This document shows, in pieces, positions 24,891 through 33,514 of a DNA stretch of 52,768 bases. The DNA is from an uncultured Acetobacteraceae bacterium. Lineage in GTDB: Bacteria; Pseudomonadota; Alphaproteobacteria; Acetobacterales; Acetobacteraceae. The DNA lies in assembly GCA_903877125.1 (NCBI GenBank), contig CAIRCM010000107.1, forward strand, positions 1 through 52,768, read 5' to 3'. Positions within the stretch are counted from its first letter, which is position 1; the number at the start of each line of letters is the position of its first letter. The notes beneath the pieces were generated by a model that worked only from the letters and a program-made list of their open reading frames with translations, had not been told where the DNA came from and made no database searches. Position numbers and translations under genes: made by a program.

Positions 24891-25640
24891 TCAGGCGCCC
24901 AGGTAGAACTGGCGGATCAACTCGTTGTTGTTCAACTCGTCCGCCGACGCGCCTTCAAACTCGATGTGACCATGCACGATCACATAGCCTCGATCCGCGA
25001 TACGGATCGCCTGGGTGAAGTTCTGCTCCGCCATTAGCACCGACAGACCGTACCCTTCCTTCAATTCCTTGATCTTGTCGATCGTGCGCGACACCAGCAG
25101 CGGCGCGAGGCCGACCGAGGGCTCGTCGATCAGCAGCAGGCGCGGTGCCGACATCAACGCGCGCGCCAACGCGACCATCTGTTGCTCGCCCCCGCTCATC
25201 GAGCCCGCCAACTGACCGCGTCGCTCCGCGAGCCGTGGGAATACTTCGAGGCAGAATGCCAGATTGCGGTCGATCTGCGCTCGGGCGGCTTTGCGGTAGG
25301 CACCCATCAGCAGGTTTTCGATGACGGTGAGGCGAGGGAACAGGCGGCGGCCTTCCGGGACGATAGCAATGCCGAGGTCGACAATGTCCTCGGTCGATTT
25401 GCCCACCAGATTGTGCTTCACACCGTCGATCTCAGCCTCGATCGTGCCGGCGAAGGGACGGACCATGCCCATGATACATTTCATGAGCGTGGATTTGCCG
25501 TTGCCGTTGGTGCCGAGGAGGGCGACGGTCTCGCCCTCTTGCACGGAGAGGGAGACGTTATCCAGCACCTTCACGGCGCCGTAGCCGGCATCGAGGCCGG
25601 CGATTGTCAGGTTAGCTGCCAAGGTATGCCGCCACGACAT
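24891..25640 (-). CDS. livF: branched-chain amino acid-type ABC transporter ATPase LivF
   Basis: Second ATPase of a Liv/HAAT-type importer, about 249 residues. Walker A GTNGNGKST, signature SMSGGEQQMVALARAL, Walker B LLLIDEPSVGLAP, and the LivF-type end (VIVHGHIEFEGASADEL) are all present. I use ATG 25640; a TTG at 25622 gives a length closer to the family norm and is equally possible. Both overlap the end of livG. Last gene of the livHMGF operon. Confidence 0.93.
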   Translation of the reverse strand: MSWRHTLAANLTIAGLDAGYGAVKVLDNVSLSVQEGETVALLGTNGNGKSTLMKCIMGMVRPFAGTIEAEIDGVKHNLVGKSTEDIVDLGIAIVPEGRRLFPRLTVIENLLMGAYRKAARAQIDRNLAFCLEVFPRLAERRGQLAGSMSGGEQQMVALARALMSAPRLLLIDEPSVGLAPLLVSRTIDKIKELKEGYGLSVLMAEQNFTQAIRIADRGYVIVHGHIEFEGASADELNNNELIRQFYLGA

Positions 25641-26340
25641 CGTCCTGCCGCACGATCTCGGCCGGATCGCCGTCTGCGATCTTGCGGCCGGCGACCAGCA
25701 CGACGAGGCGTTGGGAGAAATGCATGACCGCACGCATGATGTGTTCGATCATCACGATGGTCACGCCCTGTTGTTCGTTCATCCGCATCAGCAAAGCGAG
25801 GATTTCGTCGACCTCCCGGTTGGACAAGCCGGCCATGGCCTCGTCGGCGATCAGCAGGGACGGTTCGGCTGCCATCGCGCGGGCCAGTTCCAGCTTGCGC
25901 ATCTCGATTTGCGTGAGGTCTGCGGGAAGATGATCGGCCTTGTCGGCGAGACCCACGAGATCCAGCAGTTCGACGCATCGGCGGTCGACGTTTGGCACGG
26001 CTTTTCGGAGCTGCACGACGTACAGCAGCGGGATGCGGAGATTCTCGGCCAGGGTCATCGTGCCGAAAGGGCGGGGCAGTTGGAAGCTGCGGGCCATGCC
26101 AAGCCGCGTGCGTTCGTGCGCTTTCAGCCCGTCCAGCGTCCGCCCGTCGAACCGCACGCTGCCGGTATCGTTGCGCAGGGTGCCGCAGAGACAGTTGACC
26201 AGCGTGCTCTTGCCGGATCCGTTGGGGCCAATCAGGCCGAGTCGTTCGCCTTTTTTGACCTCCAATTCGATGTCCGCCAGGGCGACGAAGCCGCCGAAGC
26301 GTTTGCCGAGGCCGAAGACGGTGAGCAGCGCGTCGGTCAT
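25612..26340 (-). CDS. livG: branched-chain amino acid-type ABC transporter ATPase LivG
   Basis: 242-residue ATPase. Walker A GPNGSGKST (about 38-46), Q-loop region ARSFQLPRPFGTMTLAEN, a signature degenerate compared with most ABC proteins (DLTQIEMRKLELARAM, where LSGG would be expected, as in many LivG proteins), Walker B LLIADEAMAGL and H-loop IEHIMRA. It starts at ATG 26340 overlapping livM as ATGA. The frame is open far upstream but only antisense-like. Confidence 0.93.
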   Translation of the reverse strand: MTDALLTVFGLGKRFGGFVALADIELEVKKGERLGLIGPNGSGKSTLVNCLCGTLRNDTGSVRFDGRTLDGLKAHERTRLGMARSFQLPRPFGTMTLAENLRIPLLYVVQLRKAVPNVDRRCVELLDLVGLADKADHLPADLTQIEMRKLELARAMAAEPSLLIADEAMAGLSNREVDEILALLMRMNEQQGVTIVMIEHIMRAVMHFSQRLVVLVAGRKIADGDPAEIVRQDDVVAAYLGS

Positions 26341-27293
26341 GGCTGCGCCCCCGGTTTGCCTTTGCGCGGGGCGAACCAGCCGATGATGCCTTTTGGGGCG
26401 GCGACGACGAACACCACCAGCAATACGCCGACGATGAGCAGCGACAGCGCCGACGAGATGGTCACGGTGGCGAGTTGCTGGAGCGTGCCCAGGAGCACGG
26501 CACCGATCACTGGCCCCAGCCAGGATGATGTGCCGCCAATTAATGGCATCGCAATGGTATTGACGGCGTAGCTGAGGCTGAAGCCCGAGGCTGGATCGAG
26601 GTATGTCACATAATAGGGTAACGGCGCGCCGGCCATGCCCATGAAACCGCCGGACAGAGCGGTTGCCAGCAGTTTCAGCCGCAGGGTCGGGACGCCGGAG
26701 GCCTCGGCGGCGAGTTCGTCGTCGCGGATGGTTGCAAAGCCATAGCCCAGGCGCGACTGTTCGATGGCGCGGGCGATTCCGACAGCGATCACGGACAGGC
26801 CGAGCATCAGGAGGAACAGATATTCGATGTAGTCGATGCCGAACCAGTCGGTCGCGTCGGGGCGGACCACGTAGGCACCTCGGGAGCCTCCGACGAAGCT
26901 CCAGTTGGTAATTAAAGTCTGCATGACGACGGACATCGCCAGGGTGGCGATGCCGAAGAAGGTGCCGCGCAGGCGCAAGGTGAGGTAGCCCGTGCCGAGC
27001 CCCAGGAGGGCGGCGATTGCACCGCCGATCAGCATCATCACGGGCAGCGGCATGTCGGGCACGGTCTTGTGCCATACGACGGTGCTGTAGGCGCCTGCCG
27101 CGAAGAACGCGGCGGTGCCGAAGTTTACATAGCCAGTATAGCCACCGAGAATATTCCAGCCGGTGGACAGTACAATGTATTGCAGCACGACATAGCCGGC
27201 GAAGAACACATAAGCGTTGTCGATGAATTTGGCCACGCCGTACGTCGCCACGGCGACGACGCACAGACAGAGGAAGAATACCGGGTTCCGCAC
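26337..27293 (-). CDS. livM: branched-chain amino acid-type ABC transporter permease LivM
   Basis: 318-residue permease with about nine membrane helices. Family landmarks: ILGGYTGYVNFGTAAFFAAG near the N terminus and FATIRDDELAAEASGV in the cytoplasmic coupling loop. I place the start at GTG 27293, one base after the livH stop; an earlier GTG at 27317 inside livH is also open. Confidence 0.93.
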   Translation of the reverse strand: MRNPVFFLCLCVVAVATYGVAKFIDNAYVFFAGYVVLQYIVLSTGWNILGGYTGYVNFGTAAFFAAGAYSTVVWHKTVPDMPLPVMMLIGGAIAALLGLGTGYLTLRLRGTFFGIATLAMSVVMQTLITNWSFVGGSRGAYVVRPDATDWFGIDYIEYLFLLMLGLSVIAVGIARAIEQSRLGYGFATIRDDELAAEASGVPTLRLKLLATALSGGFMGMAGAPLPYYVTYLDPASGFSLSYAVNTIAMPLIGGTSSWLGPVIGAVLLGTLQQLATVTISSALSLLIVGVLLVVFVVAAPKGIIGWFAPRKGKPGAQP

Positions 27294-27294
27294 G

Positions 27295-28173
27295 CTATGC
27301 CCGCCCGAACAGGCCACTTGGCCGGAATGCCAGGGTCAGCAGCAGAAAGCCAAAGGACACGGCCGGAGACCAGGAAGGACCGAAAAACGTGCTGGTGAAG
27401 CTTTCCATGATGCCCAACGCCATCGCGGCGATGAACGAACCGGCGAAGCTACCGAGACCCCCCATGACGCAGATGGCGAAGATGCGGCCGATGTAGTCGC
27501 GGCCGATCGATGGCTCGACGGGCTGGATGATGATCAGGATCGCGCCGCCGATCGATGCCGTGGCGATCGACAGGCCGAACGCGATTCGCTTGATCCGGCT
27601 TGGGTTGGCCGCCATCAGTCGCAGCGCCATCGGATCCTGTGCAACCGCCTGAATGGCTCGGCCGAGGAACGTGCGGCCCATATACATGTGCAGTCCGCCC
27701 ATCAGGACGATCGAGATCAGGAACGGCACCAGCAGGCGCAGCGGCAGGTCGATGGGGCCGAGGTGGATACTGATGCCGATATACGGAGCCTCGACCAGCC
27801 GGTAGTCGACGCCGAAGGTCAGCACCAGAGCGACTTCGGTGATGAAAAGGATGCCGAAGAAAAACGCGAGACCGCGCAGCCCGTTATCGCCCCGTCGTTC
27901 GAACGAGACATCGTAGACATGATAGATCGCCATGCCGAGCAAATAGAACGCGGGCGTTGCGATAATGCTGGCGAGGATCGGATCCAAGCCGAGGGTACTG
28001 TTCGCGATATACGCGATATAGGACCCGAGGATGATGAACGCCGGGTGCGCGATATTGACGATATCGAGCATGCCGAAGGAGATCGATACTCCGACGGTCA
28101 CGGCGGCATAAAAGCCCCCGAGCAGAAGGCCCGACACGAGGGCATTGCCCAAAAGATCGAAGGGGATATCCAT
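27295..28173 (-). CDS. livH: branched-chain amino acid-type ABC transporter permease LivH
   Basis: 292-residue permease with about eight helices, first gene of livHMGF. The N-terminal segment GLLLGGFYAAVTVGVSISFG-MLDIVN and the coupling loop RAIQAVAQDPMALRLMAANP are characteristic. ATG 28173 has AGGAAA well upstream. No periplasmic binding protein gene lies on either side, so the ligand (leucine-type amino acid, amide or other) cannot be named. Confidence 0.93.
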   Translation of the reverse strand: MDIPFDLLGNALVSGLLLGGFYAAVTVGVSISFGMLDIVNIAHPAFIILGSYIAYIANSTLGLDPILASIIATPAFYLLGMAIYHVYDVSFERRGDNGLRGLAFFFGILFITEVALVLTFGVDYRLVEAPYIGISIHLGPIDLPLRLLVPFLISIVLMGGLHMYMGRTFLGRAIQAVAQDPMALRLMAANPSRIKRIAFGLSIATASIGGAILIIIQPVEPSIGRDYIGRIFAICVMGGLGSFAGSFIAAMALGIMESFTSTFFGPSWSPAVSFGFLLLTLAFRPSGLFGRA

Positions 28174-28774
28174 GATTCGCTTGACGTTTCCTGCTGCCTG
28201 TTTGAACGATCATGCGTCGCTTGGCTAGAGGCGATTCGCCGGGGCGTCATGATTTTCGAACGGTTCCGAACCCCGCGGCGCACGGGACACGCTCTATACG
28301 GTCGAAGGCACGGTGGTTACGAGTCGGCTACACTGGCGCGGGTGTCCGGTATACTTAGGCCTGCATTTTCCACTGGCGGGGAACACGTGCCCGGTTGCGG
28401 ACGAAATAACAGGGTGTGCAAGTGTGCAATGCTGCCATTCCGTGACAACGGCAGAAATTTACGCCTTTTTTCGTCGGTTGCCTTGCAATCCTGGCAAGGT
28501 AATCCTATATCGCAATTCGCGAATCTGGAATCCACGATTGTACGTTCGGTGTTAGCGGACGGTTGCATCTATAATTGGAGGTTCCCTCTTCGCTGGTTCC
28601 GGAATGTCGTTCGAAAGTCTCTAAACCTGCCTCAAGCGCACGTTCCGAAAGTCATAATGCAGCCGAATGTCCGGTCGCGCCTTGCAGCCGTGCCGAGAAT
28701 CGTCGCATTCTCAGGCGGTTGCGGTCCGGTCCTGATTGAGCTGAGGGCGTTCCAACTATAGCCGGGTAAAACGA
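28174..28774. other. 600-bp gap with no convincing gene
   Basis: The only long non-coding stretch in the window, between the divergent livH and coiled-coil genes. Short open frames on both strands here show no family sequence, signal or Shine-Dalgarno. The right half is visibly richer in A and T than the surrounding genes and holds a promoter-like sequence at 28483-28511 and a consensus-like TATAAT at 28570-28575. Confidence 0.6.
28483..28524 (+). promoter_or_regulatory. Sigma-70-like promoter with dyad at the start site
   Basis: TTGCAA (28483-28488), a 17-bp spacer and TATATC (28506-28511) fit a housekeeping promoter on the plus strand. The palindrome ATTCGCGAAT (28515-28524) covers the expected transcription start. 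The next gene begins 250 bp further on, leaving room for a long leader or a small RNA. Confidence 0.45.
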
Positions 28775-29683
28775 GTGACAGAAAATTCGAAGTCCCCCAC
28801 CGACATGTCGCCAAGCAGGATGTCGCTATCCAGCGACAGCGCTGCCAGCGCCGATAACAACCCGATTTCCGAAGTCGAAGCGCAAATGCGCAGGGCGTTA
28901 GGCCTTTACGGCGGAATGCGCGCGCGGCCGGACCATGACCGGCCGGACCAATCCGTTCGCTCCTCCGACCGATTTGGTGCCCAGAGCGGCGGGCATTCGG
29001 GTGGTGGACACAGTGGCGGGGGGCAGGGTTTCCACCGGCGCCGCTTCGTGCAGGACGGGGAAATTCCCGTCACCGTCGTGCGCCGCGGCACAGTAAGCGA
29101 GTCGCAATCCCCGCAATCGAGTCGTCTCCAACGAACCGAAGCCGCGCTCGCCGCTGAAACGGCCGCGCGTGAACGCGCCGAACGGGCCCTGCACGACGCG
29201 CACGCGCAGATCGCCGCGCTGCAAACCAAAATCGGCCATGCCGAACTCGCGCGAATCGAAGCGGTCGAAATCGCGAAGCGGGAAAAAGAGGCACTGGCCC
29301 AGCTGCGCGAATCGTCGGAAGGCGCCGAACAGCAGTTGCAGACCCTGCGTGAACAGTTGGAGTTCGCCGATCAAACCCGGCGCGAGGCGCAGGCCGCGCT
29401 GCATGACGAACGGAACGCCCGTAAATCGGCGGAACGCGCCTTGCGCGACATGAGCGACCGCGCCGAAAAGGCGGAGACGATGCTGCGGCAGATGGAAGAA
29501 GAGGCGGATGCCGGCCTTGGTGAAGTGCTGGTGGCCCAACGGCCGCTTCCTGTACGGGGAGTTGCGCGCCGCGGCCGCCCACCGGGATCGAAATCGACCC
29601 TAAAGGTGGTCGCTTCAACCGTCAGCGACGCTGAACCGGTGAAATGGTGGCTTAATACGACCGGCAAATCGAAGGCTCGGTAG
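28775..29683 (+). CDS. coiled-coil protein with C-terminal AT-hook-like motif
   Basis: 302-residue protein of unknown function. Residues 1-65 are Ser-rich and polar, followed by a Gly/His-rich linker (SGGHSGGGHSGGGQGFHRRR), a basic beta-like piece GEIPVTVVRRG, and a long Glu/Ala/Arg coiled coil (about 118-245). After it comes VARRGRPPGSKSTLK, which contains the RGRP core of an AT-hook. The start is GTG at 28775; later ATG codons at 28805 and 28820 are possible. The build suggests a DNA-associated structural protein (inference). It is flanked by the long gap and by an orphan small gene. Confidence 0.75.
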   Translation: MTENSKSPTDMSPSRMSLSSDSAASADNNPISEVEAQMRRALGLYGGMRARPDHDRPDQSVRSSDRFGAQSGGHSGGGHSGGGQGFHRRRFVQDGEIPVTVVRRGTVSESQSPQSSRLQRTEAALAAETAARERAERALHDAHAQIAALQTKIGHAELARIEAVEIAKREKEALAQLRESSEGAEQQLQTLREQLEFADQTRREAQAALHDERNARKSAERALRDMSDRAEKAETMLRQMEEEADAGLGEVLVAQRPLPVRGVARRGRPPGSKSTLKVVASTVSDAEPVKWWLNTTGKSKAR

Positions 29684-29811
29684 AGCACCCGCTGGATCGC
29701 CCGGGGTTTGCGACTCGTGGGACCGGGGCGTGAGACTGCACCTCGGCAGGGGGACGGCTGAGCTTGCTCAGGCAGTGCAAGCTCAAACCCTTCTTTGATC
29801 GATGGATATGT

Positions 29812-30279
29812 ATGAATGACCAGGAGCTAATCAGAGCAAACACGTTATGTGAGCAGCAGGCCACGACCATCACGCTTTACGCGGGCACCGGCAATCCCAC
29901 GTTCTCGTCGAACTTGCTCTCGATGCACTGTTTCCAAAATGTGGAAACCTTTCGCGATAACTATGTCACCCAGAAGCTCGGAAGCCGGAACCAGAAATAC
30001 AATGCCAACTATGGGCCCAGGACCTACCTGACCAACAATGTTGACGAAGCGACGAGATACGGCGTGACGGTCGTAAAATTCGATTGCCTTAACACACCTT
30101 TTGCCGATCTGGCCGGAAAATCCGGCACCGAGTTCAGCAAAGCGGCAAATATCGAGGGCGGCCCGCAAGCGGTCGTGGGAGACCCAAGGCTGGCCGCGTT
30201 GTTTCTGATGGTGGCGGGCGAGACAAGCTATTACGTCCTGAGGACACCAACGGGCGTTACGCCTGGGACTTATCCCTAA
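29812..30279 (+). CDS. small protein of unknown function, possible ADP-ribosyltransferase-like fold
   Basis: 155-residue soluble protein. I recognise no named family. Its layout, with ITLYAGTGNP (about 20-29) near the start and YGPRTYLTNNVDEATRYG (about 67-84) followed by a beta strand VTVVKFDCL, recalls the 'LYHGT ... YLT.d...A..Y' pattern of ADP-ribosyltransferase-like folds. The usual catalytic Glu is not obvious. ATG 29812 is chosen; the frame is open from 29764. Codon use looks less GC-biased than neighbours. It stands alone between the coiled-coil gene and holC, possibly acquired. Confidence 0.6.
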   Translation: MNDQELIRANTLCEQQATTITLYAGTGNPTFSSNLLSMHCFQNVETFRDNYVTQKLGSRNQKYNANYGPRTYLTNNVDEATRYGVTVVKFDCLNTPFADLAGKSGTEFSKAANIEGGPQAVVGDPRLAALFLMVAGETSYYVLRTPTGVTPGTYP

Positions 30280-30308
30280 GGCGCGCGTTTACCGGCGATC
30301 CTCACGCG

Positions 30309-30755
30309 CTAAGCCTTCCGCTCCCAGCCCTTCGGACCCTGCTGCCAGTACGCCAGAGTGTGGCCCGCGGCCTTGGCCGCGGACCACCGTAAGCGTGCCG
30401 CCGCGACCTCATGGTCCCGGTTGCCGTCGAACAGATCGAAGACCCGGTCGAAATCAGCAATGCGGGCGGCGGCCCCCCCATCGACCAGAAACAGGAACCG
30501 CGCACCATTGGGTGCCGCGTCGTCGGTCGAAAGCCAGACCGGCTGCAAATCTGGATCACCATCCGCTGGCGTGCCATGCGGCAGCCAGTCCGGCTCTGGC
30601 GCCTGCCATAACGCCTTGTCCAGTGCTTTAACCCCATCCTCGGTGCCACAGACCACCACCGCGCGCTGCCCGGCAGCTACCGTGCGGCCGAGCAGCTGGG
30701 GCAGGGCCTGGGTCAGGCCTGTGCGAGTGAGGTGGTAGAAGCCGATTTCGGCCAT
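30309..30755 (-). CDS. holC: DNA polymerase III chi subunit
   Basis: 148-residue chi subunit, linking the clamp-loader psi subunit or polymerase to single-strand binding protein. Typical are the opening EIGFYHLTRTGLTQALPQLL, RAVVVCGTEDGVKALDKALW, and FDGNRDHEVAAARLRWSAAK. Its ATG shares one base with the pepA stop (TGATG), and the pepA-holC pairing is widespread in proteobacteria. Confidence 0.94.
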   Translation of the reverse strand: MAEIGFYHLTRTGLTQALPQLLGRTVAAGQRAVVVCGTEDGVKALDKALWQAPEPDWLPHGTPADGDPDLQPVWLSTDDAAPNGARFLFLVDGGAAARIADFDRVFDLFDGNRDHEVAAARLRWSAAKAAGHTLAYWQQGPKGWERKA

Positions 30756-32224
30756 CAGTCCTCGTAATGGTCCGCGACCAGACGATCCAGCAGACGCACG
30801 CCGTAGGCCGTCGCGCCTTTCGGGATGGTCGGGGCGTCCTTGCCGCTCCAGGCCATGCCCGCGATGTCCAGATGCGCCCAGGGCTTCTTGTTGACAAACC
30901 GCTGGATGAACTGCGCAGCGGTGATCGATCCGCCCGGGCGGCCGCCGATATTTTTCATGTCGGCGATGTCAGACTTGATTTGCTTGTCGTAGTTTTCGTG
31001 CAGTGGCATGCGCCAGAGCTTCTCGCCCGAAATCTCGCCGGCCTTGACCAGACGTTCGGCCAGTTGATCGTTGTTGGAAAACACACCCGCGTATTCATGC
31101 CCGAGCCCAATGATCATCGCGCCCGTGAGGGTGGCGAGATCGACCATGAATTTCGGATCGTACTTCTCCTGCGCGTACCAGAGCACGTCGGCGAGCACCA
31201 AACGGCCCTCGGCGTCGGTGTTGATCACTTCGATGGTCTGGCCGGAATAGCTGGTGACCACATCGCCGGGTCGCTGCGCGCTGCCGGAGGGCATGTTCTC
31301 CACCAGACCCACCAACCCGATCGCGTTGACCTTCGCTGCGCGGCCCGCCAGCGCGGCCATCAGGCCGATCACCGCCCCGGCGCCGGCCATATCCCACTTC
31401 ATGTCCTCCATGCCGCCGGCGGGCTTGATGCTGATGCCGCCGGTGTCGAAGGTCACGCCCTTGCCGACGAAGCAGACCGGCTTTTCACCCGCCTTCTTCG
31501 CCCCGTTCCAGTGCATCACGACCATGCGTGGTTCGTTGACGCTGCCTTGGGCCACGCCCATCAGCGCGCCGAAGCCCAAAGCGTGCATCTCCGTGGGGCC
31601 CAGGACTTCGACTTGCAGACCCAGTTCCGACAGTTTCTCGCAGCGTGCGGCCATCTCGACGGGGTTGAGAATGTTCGGCGGCTCGCTCACCAGGTCGCGG
31701 GTGACGAACACGCCGTTGGCGACGCCCTTCAGCGGCTCGAACGCCGATTTGGCGCGGTTGGGGTGGTCGGTCAGCAGCGTGAGAGCGGCGAGTTTCGGCT
31801 TATCCTCGGCCTTTTCCTTGGTGCGGTAGCGGTCGAAGCGGTAGCCTCGCAGCACCGCGCCCAGCGCGACTTCTGCCGCCTGGCCGGGTTTCAGCCCGTC
31901 GGCGGCGACGGAGACGGTGCTTTCCCGCGCGAGGCTGGAAGCGATGGACCCACCGGCGTCCTCCAGTACGGTCTGCTTCACGTTGTCTTCCTTGCCCAGG
32001 CCGATCGCCAGCACTCGGGTCAACCCGGCACCGGGGGCGAGGATGCTGCACGTCTTGCCCTTGCCGCCGTTGAATTCGGCGACCTCGAAGGCGCGGGCAA
32101 TGGCGCCGCCGGTCGCTTCGTCAGCCTGCTGCCACAAGCCCGATGGCTTGTCCCCCTCATGGATCAGCAGGACGAGGGCGCCAGCGTTGGGCAACGCGGG
32201 CTTGGCAAACGAGATATCGAGCAT
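30755..32224 (-). CDS. pepA: leucyl aminopeptidase (M17, cytosol aminopeptidase)
   Basis: 489-residue two-zinc aminopeptidase. The C-terminal catalytic domain has VGKGVTFDTGGISIKPAGGM, the signature NTDAEGRLVLAD, and metal-binding and catalytic residues in the order expected for M17. The start ATG 32224 is 10-11 nt from GGAG. In some bacteria PepA also binds DNA. Upstream and coupled to holC. Confidence 0.96.
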   Translation of the reverse strand: MLDISFAKPALPNAGALVLLIHEGDKPSGLWQQADEATGGAIARAFEVAEFNGGKGKTCSILAPGAGLTRVLAIGLGKEDNVKQTVLEDAGGSIASSLARESTVSVAADGLKPGQAAEVALGAVLRGYRFDRYRTKEKAEDKPKLAALTLLTDHPNRAKSAFEPLKGVANGVFVTRDLVSEPPNILNPVEMAARCEKLSELGLQVEVLGPTEMHALGFGALMGVAQGSVNEPRMVVMHWNGAKKAGEKPVCFVGKGVTFDTGGISIKPAGGMEDMKWDMAGAGAVIGLMAALAGRAAKVNAIGLVGLVENMPSGSAQRPGDVVTSYSGQTIEVINTDAEGRLVLADVLWYAQEKYDPKFMVDLATLTGAMIIGLGHEYAGVFSNNDQLAERLVKAGEISGEKLWRMPLHENYDKQIKSDIADMKNIGGRPGGSITAAQFIQRFVNKKPWAHLDIAGMAWSGKDAPTIPKGATAYGVRLLDRLVADHYED

Positions 32225-32283
32225 GACCTTGGTACTCCGGAATCCTGTGCGCCGGACACTAACCAGCAAGGCGGGGCTTTGCC

Positions 32284-33270
32284 ATGCCTCAACCGAAGGT
32301 TATTGACGGACATATGACGGAAATTCTGCGCGACGATGATGCTGGGATCGGCGCCGCGGCACGATTGCTGCGCGCGGGCGCGCTGGTGGCGTTCGGGACC
32401 GAGACGGTTTACGGACTGGGGGCGGATGCGACACAGGCCGCCGCGGTCGCGGGAATCTTTGCCGCCAAGGGCCGGCCGCACTTCAACCCGCTGATCTGCC
32501 ATTACGAATCGGCCGATGCCGCGTTCGAGGATGTGGCCGCCGACGAGCGTGCCCGGCTGGTCGCAGCTGCGCTATGGCCGGGCCCGTTGACGCTGGTGCT
32601 GCCACGCCGGCCGGACTGTCGGATCGCGCTGCTGACCGGTGCGGGGTTGAATACCCAGGCGGTGCGGGTGCCGGCGCACGCCACGGCGCGGGCGTTGTTC
32701 CGAGCGGTGGGGCGGCCTGTGGCGGGGCCATCGGCGAATCCTTCCGGGCAGGTCAGCCCGACCACGGCGGCGCATGTGCTGGCCGGTTTGGGCGGGCGCA
32801 TCGCCGCGGTGCTGGATAGCGGCCCCTGCGCGGTTGGGGTGGAATCGACGGTATTGGACCTCAGTCAACGGGACGCCGTTCTGCTGCGTCCCGGTGGGGC
32901 GACGGTGGAAGCGATCGAAGCGTTGATCGGCCCCGTCATCCGTGGGGCGGCGCCTGGCGTGGCATTACGCGGGCCGGGGATGCTGGCGTCGCATTATGCG
33001 CCCTCGCTGCCGGTGCGTCTGAACGCATGCGATGTGACCGCGCAGGAGGGGTTGTTGGCGTTCGGACCGCCGTTGGCCGGGGCCGGTGCGGTATTCCAGC
33101 TCAGCGCACGCGGCGACACGACCGAGGCAGCGGCTCGGCTGTTCGAGGGGTTACGCGCATTGGATCGTCCAGGCTTGACGGGCATTGCGGCGATGCCGAT
33201 CCCGCTGGCGGGGCTTGGCCTCGCCATCGCTGACCGGTTGAGCCGGGCAGCGGCGCCGCGACCGGTCTAG
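32284..33270 (+). CDS. tsaC: threonylcarbamoyl-AMP synthase (Sua5 type)
   Basis: 328-residue enzyme making threonylcarbamoyl-AMP from Thr, bicarbonate and ATP for the t6A modification of tRNA. The YrdC domain (about 15-200) has FGTETVYGLGADA, KGRPHFNPLI, PGPLTLVLPR and GPSANPSGQVSPT; a C-terminal Sua5 domain begins around GPGMLASHYAP, so it is the long Sua5 form. ATG 32284 is used; ATG 32314 is possible. The stop codon TAG at 33268-33270 is part of the CTAG at the edge of a MITE-like element. Confidence 0.94.
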   Translation: MPQPKVIDGHMTEILRDDDAGIGAAARLLRAGALVAFGTETVYGLGADATQAAAVAGIFAAKGRPHFNPLICHYESADAAFEDVAADERARLVAAALWPGPLTLVLPRRPDCRIALLTGAGLNTQAVRVPAHATARALFRAVGRPVAGPSANPSGQVSPTTAAHVLAGLGGRIAAVLDSGPCAVGVESTVLDLSQRDAVLLRPGGATVEAIEALIGPVIRGAAPGVALRGPGMLASHYAPSLPVRLNACDVTAQEGLLAFGPPLAGAGAVFQLSARGDTTEAAARLFEGLRALDRPGLTGIAAMPIPLAGLGLAIADRLSRAAAPRPV

Positions 33271-33433
33271 CAGGCTGCTGAAAAACTGGTCGTTGAGGGC
33301 TGCTGAGCGATTTTTCGTGCAGGAAAGGACAAAGCGAAGACACGATGGTGTCCCATCGTGGCGAGTTTTGGACGGATCCTGCGCGGAACGGCGCCGGCAG
33401 ACCGACCGATCCAGTTTTTCAGCAGCCTGCTAG
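33267..33433. mobile_element. 167-bp MITE-like element with 23-bp perfect terminal inverted repeats
   Basis: The ends 33267-33289 and 33411-33433 are perfect inverted repeats of 23 bp. Their outer CTAG fits the YTAR target duplication of IS5-type elements, and the inner GGCTGCTGAAAAAC resembles ends of IS5-like insertion sequences. No transposase is coded inside, so it would move only in trans. The interior has a small hairpin ACGATGG/CCATCGT. It sits exactly at the tsaC stop codon. Confidence 0.85.
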
Positions 33434-33514
33434 GTCTGCTCACGACGGTGTTGGTGGTCAGACCGAAGGCGCGCGGTTAAAATGCCGTCGCAACGTTGTC
33501 GGGGGACAGCACAG

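Noticed and set aside
28317-28568. Small minus-strand frame (83 codons) in the long gap
   Set aside because: No start signal, no family sequence, and overlapped by an equally good frame on the other strand; likely chance in AT-richer DNA.
28600-28660. A tRNA-like GTTCGAA T-loop sequence
   Set aside because: No acceptor stem, D arm or anticodon arm could be folded around it.
27217-28761. A 514-codon plus-strand frame opposite livH and through the gap
   Set aside because: Antisense to livH for most of its length, highly charged and repetitive in composition, without a Shine-Dalgarno or recognisable domain.
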